From contig OX104134.1 of NCBI GenBank assembly GCA_944470555.2, positions 109,982,701 through 110,046,700 of the forward strand: a stretch of DNA of 64,000 nt, given 5' to 3'. The DNA is from Heterobilharzia americana (Eukaryota > Platyhelminthes > Trematoda > Strigeidida > Schistosomatidae). A model generated the notes under the pieces. The model saw only the letters and a program-made list of their open reading frames with translations, did not search any database and had not been told where the DNA came from. Of the stretch, positions 1-10,812 are shown piece after piece. The first letter of the stretch is position 1; each line of letters begins with the position of its first letter. The position numbers and the translations under genes are program-made.

Positions 1-250
1 CTGTGGAGTAAGGTATATTGGCCGTACTTAGCGTTCGCTTCGAAAACGCATTTCCGAACATATACCAGGCTGGTTTGACAAAAGAGAAGAAAAGCACCTC
101 GCAGCTCTATTTTAGAACATTTGATCGATTATGATAACTTAATCAATGCAGAAAACAACTTCAAGGTCATCTGTAGGGTTCAGCCAAACCTCGTGATAAG
201 TATATACCTGAAATTTATTCAGAATGCGGAAGCCAAAGTTAGGCAGACAA
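1..250 (+). mobile_element. 3' end of a Penelope-like element (GIY-YIG endonuclease part)
   Basis: The window opens inside a PLE endonuclease. Bases 2-31 read CGVRYIGRT followed by a TAG, the GIY-YIG core (YIG) of this class, and continue as RSLRKRISEHIPGW, a hallmark PLE string. After a frameshift, bases 115-190 read EHLIDYDNLINAENNFKVIC, the usual sequence before the AEA motif. The copy is broken by a stop and at least one frameshift, and its reverse transcriptase lies before the window. It runs directly into a second PLE fragment. Class assignment rests on the motifs; the family name is unknown. Confidence 0.7.
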
Positions 251-1130
251 TTTGATCGGGTTGACATGGCCTTCTCTCTGGGTCGTGTACTAGCTGATAT
301 CGTTTCGACTAAACTTTAAAGTGTTGACTTAGGGGTGGACTCAGTTAGCTACACTGTTATTATCGGTGTGTATAGGATACCCTCATCGTTCATGACACTA
401 ACTGCAACAAAGATGATATTCTGAATATTGTTAACAGTGTTCGTACAGCTATGGTGTTCACGTGTGAAAAAGAACAGAGAAGCAGTATACCATTCCTAGA
501 TGTTCTCCTCATCAGAAAGACATATGTGCATATTGAGGGAAATATTTTAGGAAAAACCATATTGATCCGTCATTATATCCATTTCCATAGCTTCACATCA
601 ACAAAAGAGAAGAAACCCAGTTAAATATTTTAGGCACAGAATTCAAAGTATATGTTCTGATGAATATGTGGAAGAAGAAATAAATAAACTGAAGCAAAAT
701 GGCTATCCAGTCAGCTACATATACAAATACATGTTGTGACTAAGAGAAATGATACAAGACGATAAAGTTACTAAGAATTTATCATATATTAGACTAAGTT
801 TCAAAAGTGATATTGTCTCAGATTTTACTCCACATCAATTTAGTAGCTTTGTCGAAAGCACGTTCACCTCAGCGAAACTTTTCATCGACTTCTCGGCCAG
901 ATTATTTCTAGCACAGTGAACCACGGATAGGTTACTAATGATTTCCACTTGAGTATGTATTTATGAGTTCAACTGCTCCTAAGAATTTCCTTAAACATGC
1001 CATACTCAGAGAGCTTTACCTATACGCATTCGTCAACGTGTACTAGCTTGGTTAGGGTAAAAAATGATAAAATGGATAATCGGCACAGCTCTATCCAGTT
1101 TAATAAGTGTTGGATATCAAATCAAATTAG
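235..1130 (+). mobile_element. Penelope-like element fragment: RT palm and thumb plus GIY-YIG remnant
   Basis: Around 251-318 the sequence reads FDRVDMAFSLGRVLADI, the PLE version of RT motif B. At 364-378 the catalytic YVDD box has become C-V-stop-D, so the polymerase is dead. CEKEQRSSIPFLDVLL (around 460-510) and KLKQNGYP (around 690-715) are the usual PLE motifs after the palm. A frame near 1008-1061 reads RALPIRIRQRVLAWLG, a degenerate GIY-YIG arm. Internal stops and frameshifts are frequent, so this is a fossil. The RT N-terminal half is missing and the element starts abruptly after the tail of the previous PLE. Confidence 0.7.
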
Positions 1131-2599
1131 AATATACATTTCCTTTGATATACTGTGTTCGAGATAATATAAAAGATTTGTAGCTCAAGATGATGGTGAA
1201 ACAGGTTTGGTATACTCCGAGCTTTGAGGTTCGCCATCGGACGTTCCGCTACCAGACTAGGTAATACAATCAACACTTATTTCACATAAAAGAAAAGCAT
1301 TTTTAAGTTGAAATAACGTCGATTAAGGAAATTTGTCAACCTTGAACGTTATTGGCTGATTGGGTAAGTATGATCTTTACTTCTTTTTTACCAAAAGTTA
1401 GCCTTTATAATCGCTATTGTTTGATCAGTGCTATAGACCCAAGTTGTTGTTTTCATTCCTATGTATTGGTATTAATGAGGATGTGTCATATTGTTTGACT
1501 GCTAACCGATCCTCATAAATTCGTTTGGGCTATTTGATGACTGAATTAGCTAACATAGTGAGTAAACTGTATTCTATCTAAGACTAGGTTCGATCACTGA
1601 TATTGAACGAACACAAAGGATTCAAAAAGTACAACAGAACAATCACTATTCAACAATAAACTCCGAAATCAGTACAGGGAGTAGGGATGATGAGACACCT
1701 AACGACTGCCATATATATTACGACGAAAACCAAGAGCATAAAATGAAGGGAAAACTGAGAAACAAACTGCTCAAACTCTACAAACCAGAGGAGAAAGAAA
1801 GGAAACAGGAATGGTTCGTGAACATTTACGGAAGAACCTTATCGATAAGTTCACCAAAAACGGTGATGACTTTTAATCTGTCATAGTAACACTTTTAGTG
1901 TGCTTTGGATTCCCTAATTAATTCAAGTTTGTCAATCCTTATCGTCAGTCAATAGCTTTTTTACTTGTCATAATCTTAGATTCCTTACCTATTTGTTTCG
2001 CTTAATGACAGAATCTGTCACTACTATTTATTCTTTAGTCGTATATCAATTGTTTTATTCATGATGACGTACCTAAACTCTAATCAGGAACGGAAAGTAG
2101 TTCTGTAATAATTTTTTAGACAGTGGAAATACTGAAAAAACTAATTAGTTTGCCAAGGCGTAAATTGTTGGTAAATGTGAAATGCGAAGATTGAGTGTTA
2201 ACTTGATAGATATAAAGAAGTTGAAGAAAAAAACAAGGGTCATAATGAAAGTGATAGCAGTAAACTAACTAATTATAGTGAAGTTTAAAGAAATGTGAAG
2301 GCGTTAAGACTGAAGTAAGATAAGAAATTGAGCACACTTCTTCTGTACGCAGTGATCGGGCTTGAATTCGTAAATTTCCAGTGCTTCTGCTGTGCGCAAC
2401 TGTCGAAAACGTACTCCTTTTGGAATATCTTTTTAACTCTGTGAAAGACACTGCAGGAGAAATTTTGTAGAGCTCTATATCCAAATGTTTTTAGAAGTGG
2501 ACCGTTTTTTATTGATACTTGCAATTTCCCGTTGCTACACAGGGACACATTTGAGATGATAGGGAATATTTGCAGCTTAGGAAGATAACTCTGATGGTG

Positions 2600-4050
2600 T
2601 TATGTTCTCTGAGCTAGATAATTTAATCGTGGAGCTTTCGTTGCCATTCTAGACGACATCATCGGCACAAACTCCAGAAAGAACTGAAAGATAAGGTTTT
2701 CTCTGCAATTTATTTGGTAGCTTGTCCTGATGGTCTTGTGTATGTTTGCTCGTTTCTTCCAAGGTCTGGTAGTTGTCTCTGTGTTTATTTCGACTGGTTG
2801 TCCTGACGACCTGTAATTTCACCTTTCTTTTGTTTCTCATTAGTTGATAGGTTGGGTCAATGTATGTCAGTTGATTGTTGACTGACCTAAATACCAAGCT
2901 TCTACAATTTCTCTGGCATTCTTTGTACTTCCTCTATCCAGGATTTTTACATTTCCCAATCAAATTTATGCCAACAGTTGTCTGCATGCATTCATATAAG
3001 CAAAGATCAGACATGACGCTTTACTGCTAGTTGACGTTCATATAGACATATGCGAACAGAGCGGACATTCTGTCGGATGTAGTGTTTTTCGCACGTTCTA
3101 CAGTTTATTTTGTAGACAGTGTTTAGTTCGTCTTCCTTTGCTATTGTATGTTTTGGCCTGTATAAAAGATAATAAAGAGATTTTGTGGGTTTGTGAGATA
3201 CAGCGATTCCAAAAGTTTCTTATAATCTAGTCGTGATCTCCGAGATGTTTTTTCACATAGAGTCGGACAATCCGTCCGTTAGTTTTCGAGGTTGACTTCT
3301 GGGTTCATGGTCAATGATATAAACATTTTTTGATGAAGTTGCATGAATAGCCGCCCTTCTGGTAAACAGTCACCATATAGGTTTCTTCTTTCCTATGCAG
3401 GGTTGATGTAGTATGATGTGTTTTCTCTGTTTTCAACAAATGATATTGTAAGCTGTTGGGTTGTTGCTATTGTAGTTGAGGATTTGATCCGTATGAATTG
3501 GTTTACTGTATACTTCAGGTTCCAATTTCCCCGAATTCATCCTAGTGATCAGAATACCTAAAAATGCAAGTCTGTTATTTGATTCTTCTTCAGTTGTGAA
3601 TTTGACTTCGTCAAAAACTTAGTTGATCAATTTGTAAGCGTTTTTTAATTCGTTTCTTTTAATGATGACAAACGTGTCATCTTCACATAGGATCCAAAGT
3701 TTCGGTTTGATCAACAGTAATACAACAGTTTCCAATCTTTGTGTTACTGCTTCTGAAATTAGTTCTGCTATGGGCGATCCCCTTGGTGTTCACTTTGTCT
3801 GCTTGTAGGGTTTACCACTGAACTGAAAATATGTTGTTAAGCATAAATCAATTAATTCTATCAAACTTGAACATTGCAGTTGCGTGTGCTCCGAGGTGTG
3901 TATCATTGTTGAGGAGAAGATTTATTACATCCTTAGCCAGTTTCGGTTAAACTGAAGTGTATAGAGCTGTGACGTCTAAAGATACCATCAGTTCGTCGAT
4001 TATCTTTTTCAAAATTTGTGTCAGACAGCTGGTAAATAGATATCAATGTA
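2600..4050 (-). mobile_element. Penelope-like element, second type, RT plus GIY-YIG (inactive)
   Basis: Read on the minus strand, the part around 3980-3900 gives DELMVSLDVTALYTSV (RT motif A). The part around 3700-3540 gives CEDDTFVIIKRNELKNAYKL, with the palm DD preserved, followed by FTTEEESNNRLAFLGILITR and YSKPIHTDQILNYNSNNPTA, all hallmarks of PLEs. Further on, around 3160-3050, KINCRTCEKHYIRQ is a mutated GIY-YIG block (canonical HYIGQ), and around 2900 a stretch with the EAW motif ends the endonuclease. Frameshifts and stops break it. The order RT then GIY-YIG is typical. It differs clearly in sequence from the PLE at 1-1130. Confidence 0.8.
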
Positions 4051-4200
4051 TGTAGACAACTGTTGACATAAATTTGATTGGGAAATGTAAAAATCCTGGA
4101 TAGAGGAAGTACAAAGAATGCCAGAGAAATTGTAGAAGCTTGGTATCTAGGTCAGTCAACAATCAACAGATATACTGACGCTGACCTAATCTATCAACCA
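4050..4200 (+). mobile_element. Inverted partial copy of the PLE 3' end
   Basis: Bases 4055-4195 repeat, in inverse orientation, the end of the endonuclease region of the adjacent minus-strand PLE (about 2840-2985). The shared text covers VKILDRGSTKNAR and EAWYLGQSTIN with only a few differences. PLEs are known for partial tandem or inverted copies that form pseudo-LTRs, and this head-to-head piece fits that pattern. Confidence 0.65.
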
Positions 4201-4766
4201 ATAATTATTTCGATTAGTATGTTCCATAAAGTCATTAATTCATCCTAATTTGTATCTTCCAAGAATATAGCCCTAATTCTGTAACTAAGAGGTTCAATTA
4301 AGTTTCATTTGTATTTAAGAGAATAAATTTGAGAAAATGTTGATAAAATACTGTCCACTTACTTCCCCTATACAATTTTCTGTTCATCTGTTCATGTAAG
4401 AATATCAGACTCAGACTCTTTCTTTATAACTCGATGTACGTTCTTCACACAATATATCACTATCAGTTTGCGTAAACGTTTCAGAATATAGACTAGCTAT
4501 TTACTACAGCTTAGTACGGTGAATTCCGAACCCCGATAATCAGTCTTAACGGTACTTCTTGTTTATGAATCTTGAGCCAGTTATATAGTCTCGGTCATGG
4601 AGTACTTGCGGGTTTCAGCGTAAGATATATTCTAGGTGGAATTATACATTGCTCATACAGTTTAATCAGGCGTTTGGTTGATTTCTTTTCGATTTTATGA
4701 TTCAAGTATTTCTAGTTGTTATTCATCGTAGACTGACATCAGTTGGAGGAACAAAGGAAATCTGGA

Positions 4767-4812
4767 GCACTGGACAGCTGTTTCGTCCTAGTATGGGACT
4801 CCTCAGCAGTGC
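4767..4812 (-). ncRNA. Hammerhead ribozyme motif (complete core)
   Basis: On the minus strand the order is stem I strand GCACTG, core CTGAGGA (CUGANGA), stem II GTCC/GGAC with loop CATACTA, GAAA, the self-complementary stem III ACAG/CTGT, cleavage C, then stem I strand CAGTGC. Stem I is six perfect pairs and all conserved core bases are present. The very short stem III is typical of schistosome-type hammerheads, which may need dimers or tertiary contacts. Activity is inferred. Confidence 0.8.
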
Positions 4813-4885
4813 GCACCCACGACCCCACCAGCAGGGATCGAACCCGCGACCTTCAGGTTCCGCGGCCAGCGCGTTACCACTGAGC

Positions 4886-4929
4886 TGCTGCTGAGGAGTC
4901 CCATACTAGGACGAAACAGCTGTCCAGTG
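4886..4929 (+). ncRNA. Second hammerhead motif on the opposite arm
   Basis: Same core as the minus-strand copy: CTGAGGA at 4891-4897, stem II GTCC/GGAC, GAAA at 4913-4916, cleavage C at 4924. Stem I is weaker here because the tRNA head lies just upstream: TGCTG can pair with CAGTG only through three Watson-Crick and two wobble pairs. Confidence 0.65.
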
Positions 4930-4998
4930 CTCCCAGGTTTCTTTTGTTCCTCCAACTGATGTCAGTCCATGATGAATAACAACTTGAAATAATTCCAA

Positions 4999-6764
4999 AT
5001 CTCCACAACTCCCTCAAAATTCAAGTATTTCTGTTTGTTCAATTTCTGAGACTTTATTTTGTCATCCAGAATAAAATTAATCTTGTTTTGCTGATCATGA
5101 ACTGTGAGTTCCAGCTGCGATACTGCGTGGTTCTGTGTCACAAAACTTGTACAGCTGACATCACCATCAAGGTAATGATGAAAATAGGGAACCTTATTCA
5201 AGGATTTGGATTTTAATCATGCATCCAGTGAAATTCAAGTGCTATAAGAACTATTCAAACTATGGTGGATTACAATGTGGATCAGTGAAAACAAGTAAAC
5301 TGCTTTTGTCCTAATGTATATGATGAAAAATTTGTATTACAGTTTGACGCGTTTATTTTGCAATTAATTTTAGTTTCTTCATTGACCAAAGGTAAACGGA
5401 CTGTAATAACCGAATTGGTGTTTGAATTTGGACATTAATTTCGAATTGTTTTCCGCTAGTTTTCCACTTGAATTCAACTCAAATGTATACGGGATTTTCT
5501 GCGTAGTGTATATTAGTGAGACTGATTAGCCCAAAATGCTGCTGATCACTATGACAACTATCCAGAAACAAGCTTATGTAGAGAAAATGAACAGATATTT
5601 GTGGGGGAAATCAGGGACCGGTCAGTTGTGTGTATCGGGTACGCGAATCAGAATTATGTGAAGAACTATTCACGTATTCAGACGTAGATATAAGAAGGTT
5701 TGAATTATGTGACCATAAGTTACCAAAAAGCAAAAAAACGTGTTCGTTGGTGGGATTCACTCAACAGGAAGCCCTGAAAATAGGTTTTACTCTTTTTAGG
5801 ATTCATCCACAATGGTATTTCTGCAAAAATGAGGAAACTGGTGTTTCCTCGGTGATTCAAACCTGTGTCATTTAGTACTGAAGTTAGAGGGTGGATCACT
5901 TATCTTTATAGATTGTATAAATTGGATTCTCTGCAGATGGTTTTAAGTGGAATTTTATATAAATTGAAACTCCATGCAGATATCATTCCATTTCGGTGTT
6001 CTTTAATACCACATTCTTTATTATTATTATTCCTTGTTATCTTTCATTGCCAAAGATGGAAACGTCAGGTTTCAGAAAGATGAGGGTGAGTGAGTGATGT
6101 AAAATTTTGGCTGTCATTCGAAGAGCTGTCATTATGACCCCCCGTCATTTAATTAGAAACCTTTTTCTTCAAGAAATAAACATTCTAAATAATCATATTA
6201 CTGACAGTAATTAATCGGGAAAATTACTATCAAGTCACATTTTGAATGCAGTTTAGCATTGCTTTTATCACTGACTATGCCATCAGTTAGCTGTATGACC
6301 AAATGCTGCTTAAGAAAGTTTTTAATATCTCATCTGCTTATATTATCTCTGTGAGGTAAATTAATATCATTTCGAATTAAAGAGTCAAGAAGTTGATTGG
6401 TATTCGATAACTGTTAATCCAAACAAGCACAAAGTTAATACTTTTTTTATGGGATACGTAAATTGATTCATAAAAGCATGTAGTTAAAAGGATTAGAAAT
6501 TAAAATCGTGAGAGTATAGTACTGTCAGACTTCATATCAACTTATAAAACTTTTGTTTTCAGGGTAAAATGTTGACCCGATAACAGTTATCGATTGGTTG
6601 CCTAGATTGATAAGATTAATGAAAAGGTCTCCACTCAAAAACGTAAAAGATCCAAACTAAGTTGAAATAAAGTCATACTACTCCTTAGATAAACTTTGAC
6701 GAGTGCTGACTACTTAGAACTTGATAGCTGTATGACGTACCATATTAGTGACTGATTCGCGTAC
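4999..6764. other. Stretch without supported genes
   Basis: Low-complexity AT-rich DNA. A short open stretch on the plus strand around 5630-6083 has no recognisable motif. A possible tiny exon near 6055-6084, ending at a strong GTGAGT donor, is too short to support. No repeat class is recognised. Confidence 0.3.
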
Positions 6765-6905
6765 ATAATTCCGTCTTTTGGGTGACTGGTCACAGTCTGA
6801 TCAGTTGACTGATGCAAGTTCGAATCACCGACGGCCCATTTATTTCTTCATGGGTCCAGATACGTCTCACTGATGAGTGATAATAGGCATGTTATCCAAC
6901 TCAAG
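6765..6905 (+). repeat. Decayed tRNA-headed SINE-like repeat
   Basis: A tRNA-like stretch with a B-box-like AAGTTCGAATCACC (about 6816-6830) is followed about 40 bases later by CACTGATGAGTG, resembling the hammerhead CUGAUGA segment. The GAAA segment is not found, so this is a decayed or different SINE. The SINE assignment is tentative. Confidence 0.35.
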
Positions 6906-8849
6906 AGCTGTCTACCAACAAAGTCGAACACATAACAGTGAAATTTGGTTTCTTTATTTTGATAAAAGTGTGTAACATCTAAAATTTGCTTACAGTTCTA
7001 CTATCAAAGTAAATGTCGTAATTGGTTTAGTGATCTCCCTAAATAAGGGAGTGAAATAAAAATTTTTCCATGTTATGATTTAATCAAAACCATGTTGTCT
7101 CACCAACTATGTATATTCTGTTCAGCTGATTATTGCTTGAAGAAAGGTATGTGACTTTAGATTCAGTCATACTAAGAAATAGGTGAAAAATTCCCTGTAA
7201 TTTTCATGAAAGTCTGTTATTAATTGAACATACATTGAAAAGTATGTACTAGAAAGCTGTTAATGAAATACAACATTAATTCGTAACCATTACCGTTTTC
7301 TTTTACTGAACTCAAACTCTTAAGTGACAAGAAGAGGTTGAACTATGAAATAATGACGAAAACTGCTGTTGATTAATTTTTAGTGCTTTACAGTGTGGCC
7401 ATCGCTACCACATGCTTAGAATGAGCTTTCTGGACAGTTTAGACTACTCAGAATACGTTGGCCACGCGTTTTCCTAATCCAGTTACACATGCATTCAATT
7501 TATTGGCTACCTCAATGACCATTTATTAACCGGTATGTATACATTCTGCAATCATAAAGGCGATCAGTTATGTTTTGAATATCTTGCTGTGAAATTCTGT
7601 AACTACAGTAACGGCTACGAAAAATTCTAATCCTTATTGAAGTATGAGTTTCCTCTAGATGGTAGATACTCATTGTTGACCAATGTCAACAAGTATCAAA
7701 ATCCGTTTAAGAACTTCCTGCCAACAGGCCTCTGATATTTTCATTTCCGAAATACAATTCACTACTGTCTTGTGTCGTTTAACTTAGTGATTACGGTTCA
7801 GTTGCCGATTATTATAGAAAGTTTTGTCTGTGTAAACAGATATTTCTTCAGGATAAAGTAAGATACTGACTCAATAAACCTCAATTTTCATCTATTAAGA
7901 TAGGTAAATAGTGAAACCGCTTTTACATTTGTTACTTCCTGAAAATAAGTATACACTAATTTAGTGATATAGAAGTAAGAAATGATCATTTAAAGTCCAG
8001 AAGTAAAATACAGTAAGATGAACAATGTCGACATAGTTTAAACACATTTACCTTGCAGCTTCTCTTCAGTTGCTCTACACTTTGTAAAATACAGTTTCGA
8101 TGAAAAAAATATGCAGCATACGTTCACAAATGTGACAAGGGTTTATTGGTTGAAACTGAAGACAACATAGATGTAGGCTTATCAAAATTATTGAAGTTGG
8201 ATAAGGTTGTTAGGACAGTTTAAAAGTACTGCTGGTGTGTTATCTTGCAATCTCTGTGTAGTGTGACTGACCTCATTGGTTATTATCCCAAACAAACAGT
8301 GTGTGAAATGAGTAATTTTGAGGGTAATTTTGATTGACCTCTTCCTTCATTGTGATATTTTTAGAAAAGCTTACATGGCAGCACGTTGGATACCAACAGT
8401 GTTTAAAAGACTATTTCTCTTCTGTGACTGGATAAATATTATAAAGAAGACAAAGCAAATTGAGAAGAGTTTCAATGCAACGATATTCTTGATTTCACAA
8501 ATAAGGAAGGTTATCGATTCACTGAAAGTAACAAAGGGCTGATTGACCTTCATAAGATTAGTTATTATGATGAAAAGAATGATTTTCAAATACATAAGAA
8601 GGGAAGATGGAAAAACAAGGAGATGTTAAGTTATACACTCTCAAGATGACAGTTACTACGGTAATCCAAGCTTGGTAACTGTGCACTTTTGAAAGCGAAA
8701 ATATCAGATTTGATTCTTACTCGCCTAAGAATAACGCAAAAGATTGAGTTTTATTTATATTTGGTTGGTACTAGTAAGTAACCATCTTCATTTAGTCTAG
8801 TCCTAAGTGCTGAATAAATTCTATAGATCGTTTTGCAGTTCGGTTACCA
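6906..8849. other. Stretch without supported genes
   Basis: AT-rich sequence. One possible splice acceptor (tttttag near 8350-8364) precedes a short open stretch on the plus strand, but two frames are open and neither can be tied to the exon at 9519 by phase. Nothing else is recognised. Confidence 0.3.
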
Positions 8850-8914
8850 GGCTAGGAGGATCACCATCACGATGCACTGAGACAGGTGTTTATTGAATGG
8901 AGGAATTGGCAGGA

Positions 8915-8959
8915 ACCCCGGATCTAGGTTTCATGCTTTCTAACATTCCTCACCAGGGT
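8915..8959 (-). ncRNA. Degenerate hammerhead motif
   Basis: On the minus strand, stem I (ACCCTG/CGGGGT), GAAA and an AUC cleavage triplet are present. The core is GTGAGGA, so the invariant C3 is G. Stem II keeps pairing as ATG/CAT. Probably inactive because of the C3 change. Confidence 0.5.
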
Positions 8960-9133
8960 GTATCTGCAACCTCGACCGAACTGGTGAACTCAGTAACCAA
9001 TCAGCGTACCTAACCCAGTCATAAACTAGGTTAACCGCGGCCGGAATAGTTCAGCAGTAACGTCTGACTACAACACTAGGTGACCCAGGTTCAAATCTCA
9101 GATGAGAAGTCAGTTTCACGAGGTTGCAGATAT

Positions 9134-9177
9134 GCCCTGCTGATGAGTGCCAGAAACAAGAAACCTTGGTCGAGGGC
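9134..9177 (+). ncRNA. Hammerhead motif with intact core
   Basis: CTGATGA at 9140-9146, GAAA at 9160-9163 and a GTC cleavage triplet ending at 9171 are all present. Stem III is ACC/GGT closed by two T bases. Stem I is GCCCT/AGGGC, but the pair next to the cleavage site is G-G. Stem II is weakened because the closing C has become A. The core is complete, so residual activity is possible. Confidence 0.55.
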
Positions 9178-9518
9178 TTTCTTCCAATCATTTCCAACTA
9201 ACAAACAGTGGGTTTCATTAGCTTTTCTATCATTTCAAGAGGTTTCAATAAGATGAACTTAATTTGAGTGTCACGTAAATACTAGGCAGTGGCACTGTTT
9301 CTCACCGGTTGACCTTAAAGTCTGCAGCTCTGAGATATTTTCAGAAATATGACATAAGAACTCTTTCCTTTATGGTTGCAATGTATGTGTAATTTGGTTA
9401 GTACACATTGTTGTTAACTAGCTGAAGAATGAAACAAGTGCATGCAGATTCTAGTACTGTCGTTCTTTTAGCTTCATTCAATTTTCAATCCTCAGTCTAT
9501 TGTTTTGCATTTTTTCAG

Positions 9519-9562
9519 CTGAAAGTTCCTTCACTATTCAGTTGCAGGATTTAAGGGGCAAT

Positions 9563-9626
<64 letters not shown>

Positions 9627-9685
9627 TTGGTAATAATAGCTTTGTTCCAAGCAATATGTTTGATACAGTATGGAATTTTCAGCAT
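9519..9685 (+). CDS. Candidate internal exon with a poly-Asn run (unknown protein)
   Basis: A strong acceptor (tgcattttttcag, ending at 9518) opens a frame entered with two bases and coding SSFTIQLQDLRGNV, then 20 Asn from an AAT tract, then IGNNSFVPSNMFDTVW. Donors GTATGG (exon end 9667) or GTAACG (exon end 9685) are weak, but both leave phase 0. The next candidate exon at 9963 also starts in phase 0. The protein is not recognised. A non-coding AAT microsatellite is the alternative. Confidence 0.35.
9566..9625 (+). repeat. (AAT)20 microsatellite
   Basis: Sixty bases of perfect AAT repeat. It is in frame with the candidate exon around it, where it would encode 20 Asn. Confidence 0.95.
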
Positions 9686-9962
9686 GTAACGATTTAACAA
9701 ATTCACCTCCAAAAAACATTTTTAAACAAAGTGATTGCATCTGAATGATGTTCATAATAACAGCATAAGAGGTTATAATGTGAGGTAAATAGTTTGTGCT
9801 GGATTAGCTTACGGTGTTTTCTGGTAGCAGTTCGTTCGACCAGCGAAGGAATGTATTACTTAAGATGAGTCTCCGAAGAAAAGACATCTGACGTATTTTC
9901 CTGCATTCTAAAGCCATTTCCATCCAAAATGACATTTTTTCTTCGTTTTGTTATTACTTCAG

Positions 9963-10148
9963 AAAACGACTAGCCCAGAACATTTTAAAAATCCTCATGA
10001 GTATGCGATACCTTCTAAGGACATAACTGACAGATCAAAACAAACTGAAATGGAGGAATTCGATATGGCATATCCGAGGGAAAATTCCATTGGTAACCAA
10101 AGTTCAGGCAGGCTGCCATCTTGTGTGCATTTATGGACTTCACCCTAA
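9963..10148 (+). CDS. Candidate terminal exon of the same unknown plus-strand gene
   Basis: The acceptor cgttttgttattacttcag ends at 9962. Only the phase-0 frame stays open; it encodes 61 residues rich in charged and polar residues (PEHFKNPHEY, DRSKQTEMEEF) and ends at TAA 10146-10148. The phase fits the exon at 9519-9685. No domain is recognised and no AATAAA was found close by, so the gene end is uncertain. Confidence 0.4.
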   Translation, partial: KTTSPEHFKNPHEYAIPSKDITDRSKQTEMEEFDMAYPRENSIGNQSSGRLPSCVHLWTSP

Positions 10149-10565
10149 AGTTACTGAGAGTATACGAATAGGTAAGGAAGTGGTATTTCGCTGTTGAGCT
10201 CCTAATGCTTTTATTTAACTCTTGATACCACTAAATCTGAAAAGACTTTTTAACTATAGGGTATGCATAGTTTCACTACCATGTTCAAAATGATATCATT
10301 CAAAACTAAATATGGATTAATGTGAAGTAGTAAACTAGTCTGCGGTAAGAGGTGTACAACATGTTTAGATAGATGAATACAAACACAATTAAACTCAGAT
10401 ATGAAACAAGATTTTGCCAAAAACTAGGACTAAAAGTATCTGAAACGTTTGATTAGATTAAGTCATCCAGAATGTGAACACTAATTTGAGCTCCTCACCT
10501 TAAAGATATTTCCAGTATTTCAGTTTGAAGGTTGGAGCGACTCAATAATTTTGAGGTAGTATTCA
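10149..10565. other. No supported feature
   Basis: AT-rich sequence after the candidate stop. A GTAAGG near 10172 could be a donor but cannot be tied to an exon. Confidence 0.3.
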
Positions 10566-10812
10566 ACACAAACAGACATCAGTTGCAGGACTCCTAAAAG
10601 GTGTTTCATACTCCTTTGGGACTCCTCAAAAATGTGCTTTAATAATACAGCCAGGGATCGAACGGAGGACAAACAGATTTCGCTGCAAGAACGTTAATCG
10701 TTGAGCCACTAGGTTGGAGTCTAATGATCCACATTTCCTTACCAGAACGAAACAGATGTCCAGTGCTCCAACATTTTCAATGGTTCTACAACTGATGTTG
10801 GTTCCTGATAAG
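10566..10812. repeat. Decayed foldback pair of the 4711-type hammerhead SINE
   Basis: Both ends carry inverted copies of the ACTGATGT tail motif. The minus-strand unit has a tRNA-like head (B box GTTCGATCCCTGG on the minus strand, about 10650-10665) and a corrupted hammerhead. The plus-strand unit (about 10710-10812) keeps GAACGAAACAG and GTCCAGTGCTCC, the GAAA and stem I side, but has lost the CUGANGA side. The layout is as at 4711-4998, but older. Confidence 0.6.

Larger units (their letters stand above)
4711..4998. repeat. Foldback pair of hammerhead-bearing SINE units with a tRNA-like loop
   Basis: Left arm 4711-4809 and right arm 4888-4998 are inverted copies with only a handful of mismatches. 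The 78-base loop, with the edge of the left unit, is the tRNA-like head of a minus-strand SINE: read on the minus strand it has an A-box-like CAGCTCAGTGGTAACG and a B box GGGTTCGATCCC, followed directly by a hammerhead motif. The right arm is a headless inverted copy that starts exactly at the ribozyme. tRNA-headed, hammerhead-carrying repeats (Smalpha type) are established in schistosomes; the family assignment here is by structure. Confidence 0.8.
8850..9200. repeat. Inverted pair of hammerhead-type SINE units
   Basis: Minus-strand unit (about 8860-9000) and plus-strand unit (about 9035-9195) share, in opposite orientation, GAGGTTGCAGATA followed by a pyrimidine-rich CCCTG stem and a hammerhead-like segment. 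The plus unit has a tRNA-like head with an A-box-like TAGTTCAGCAGTAACG and a B-box-like GGTTCAAATCT. This is a different subfamily from the unit at 4711: stem II is GTG-based and stem III is CCTAGG-like. Confidence 0.6.

Noticed and set aside
4810..4897. Genuine tRNA gene on the minus strand
   Set aside because: A and B boxes are present but the acceptor arms do not pair and a hammerhead follows directly; it is a SINE head.
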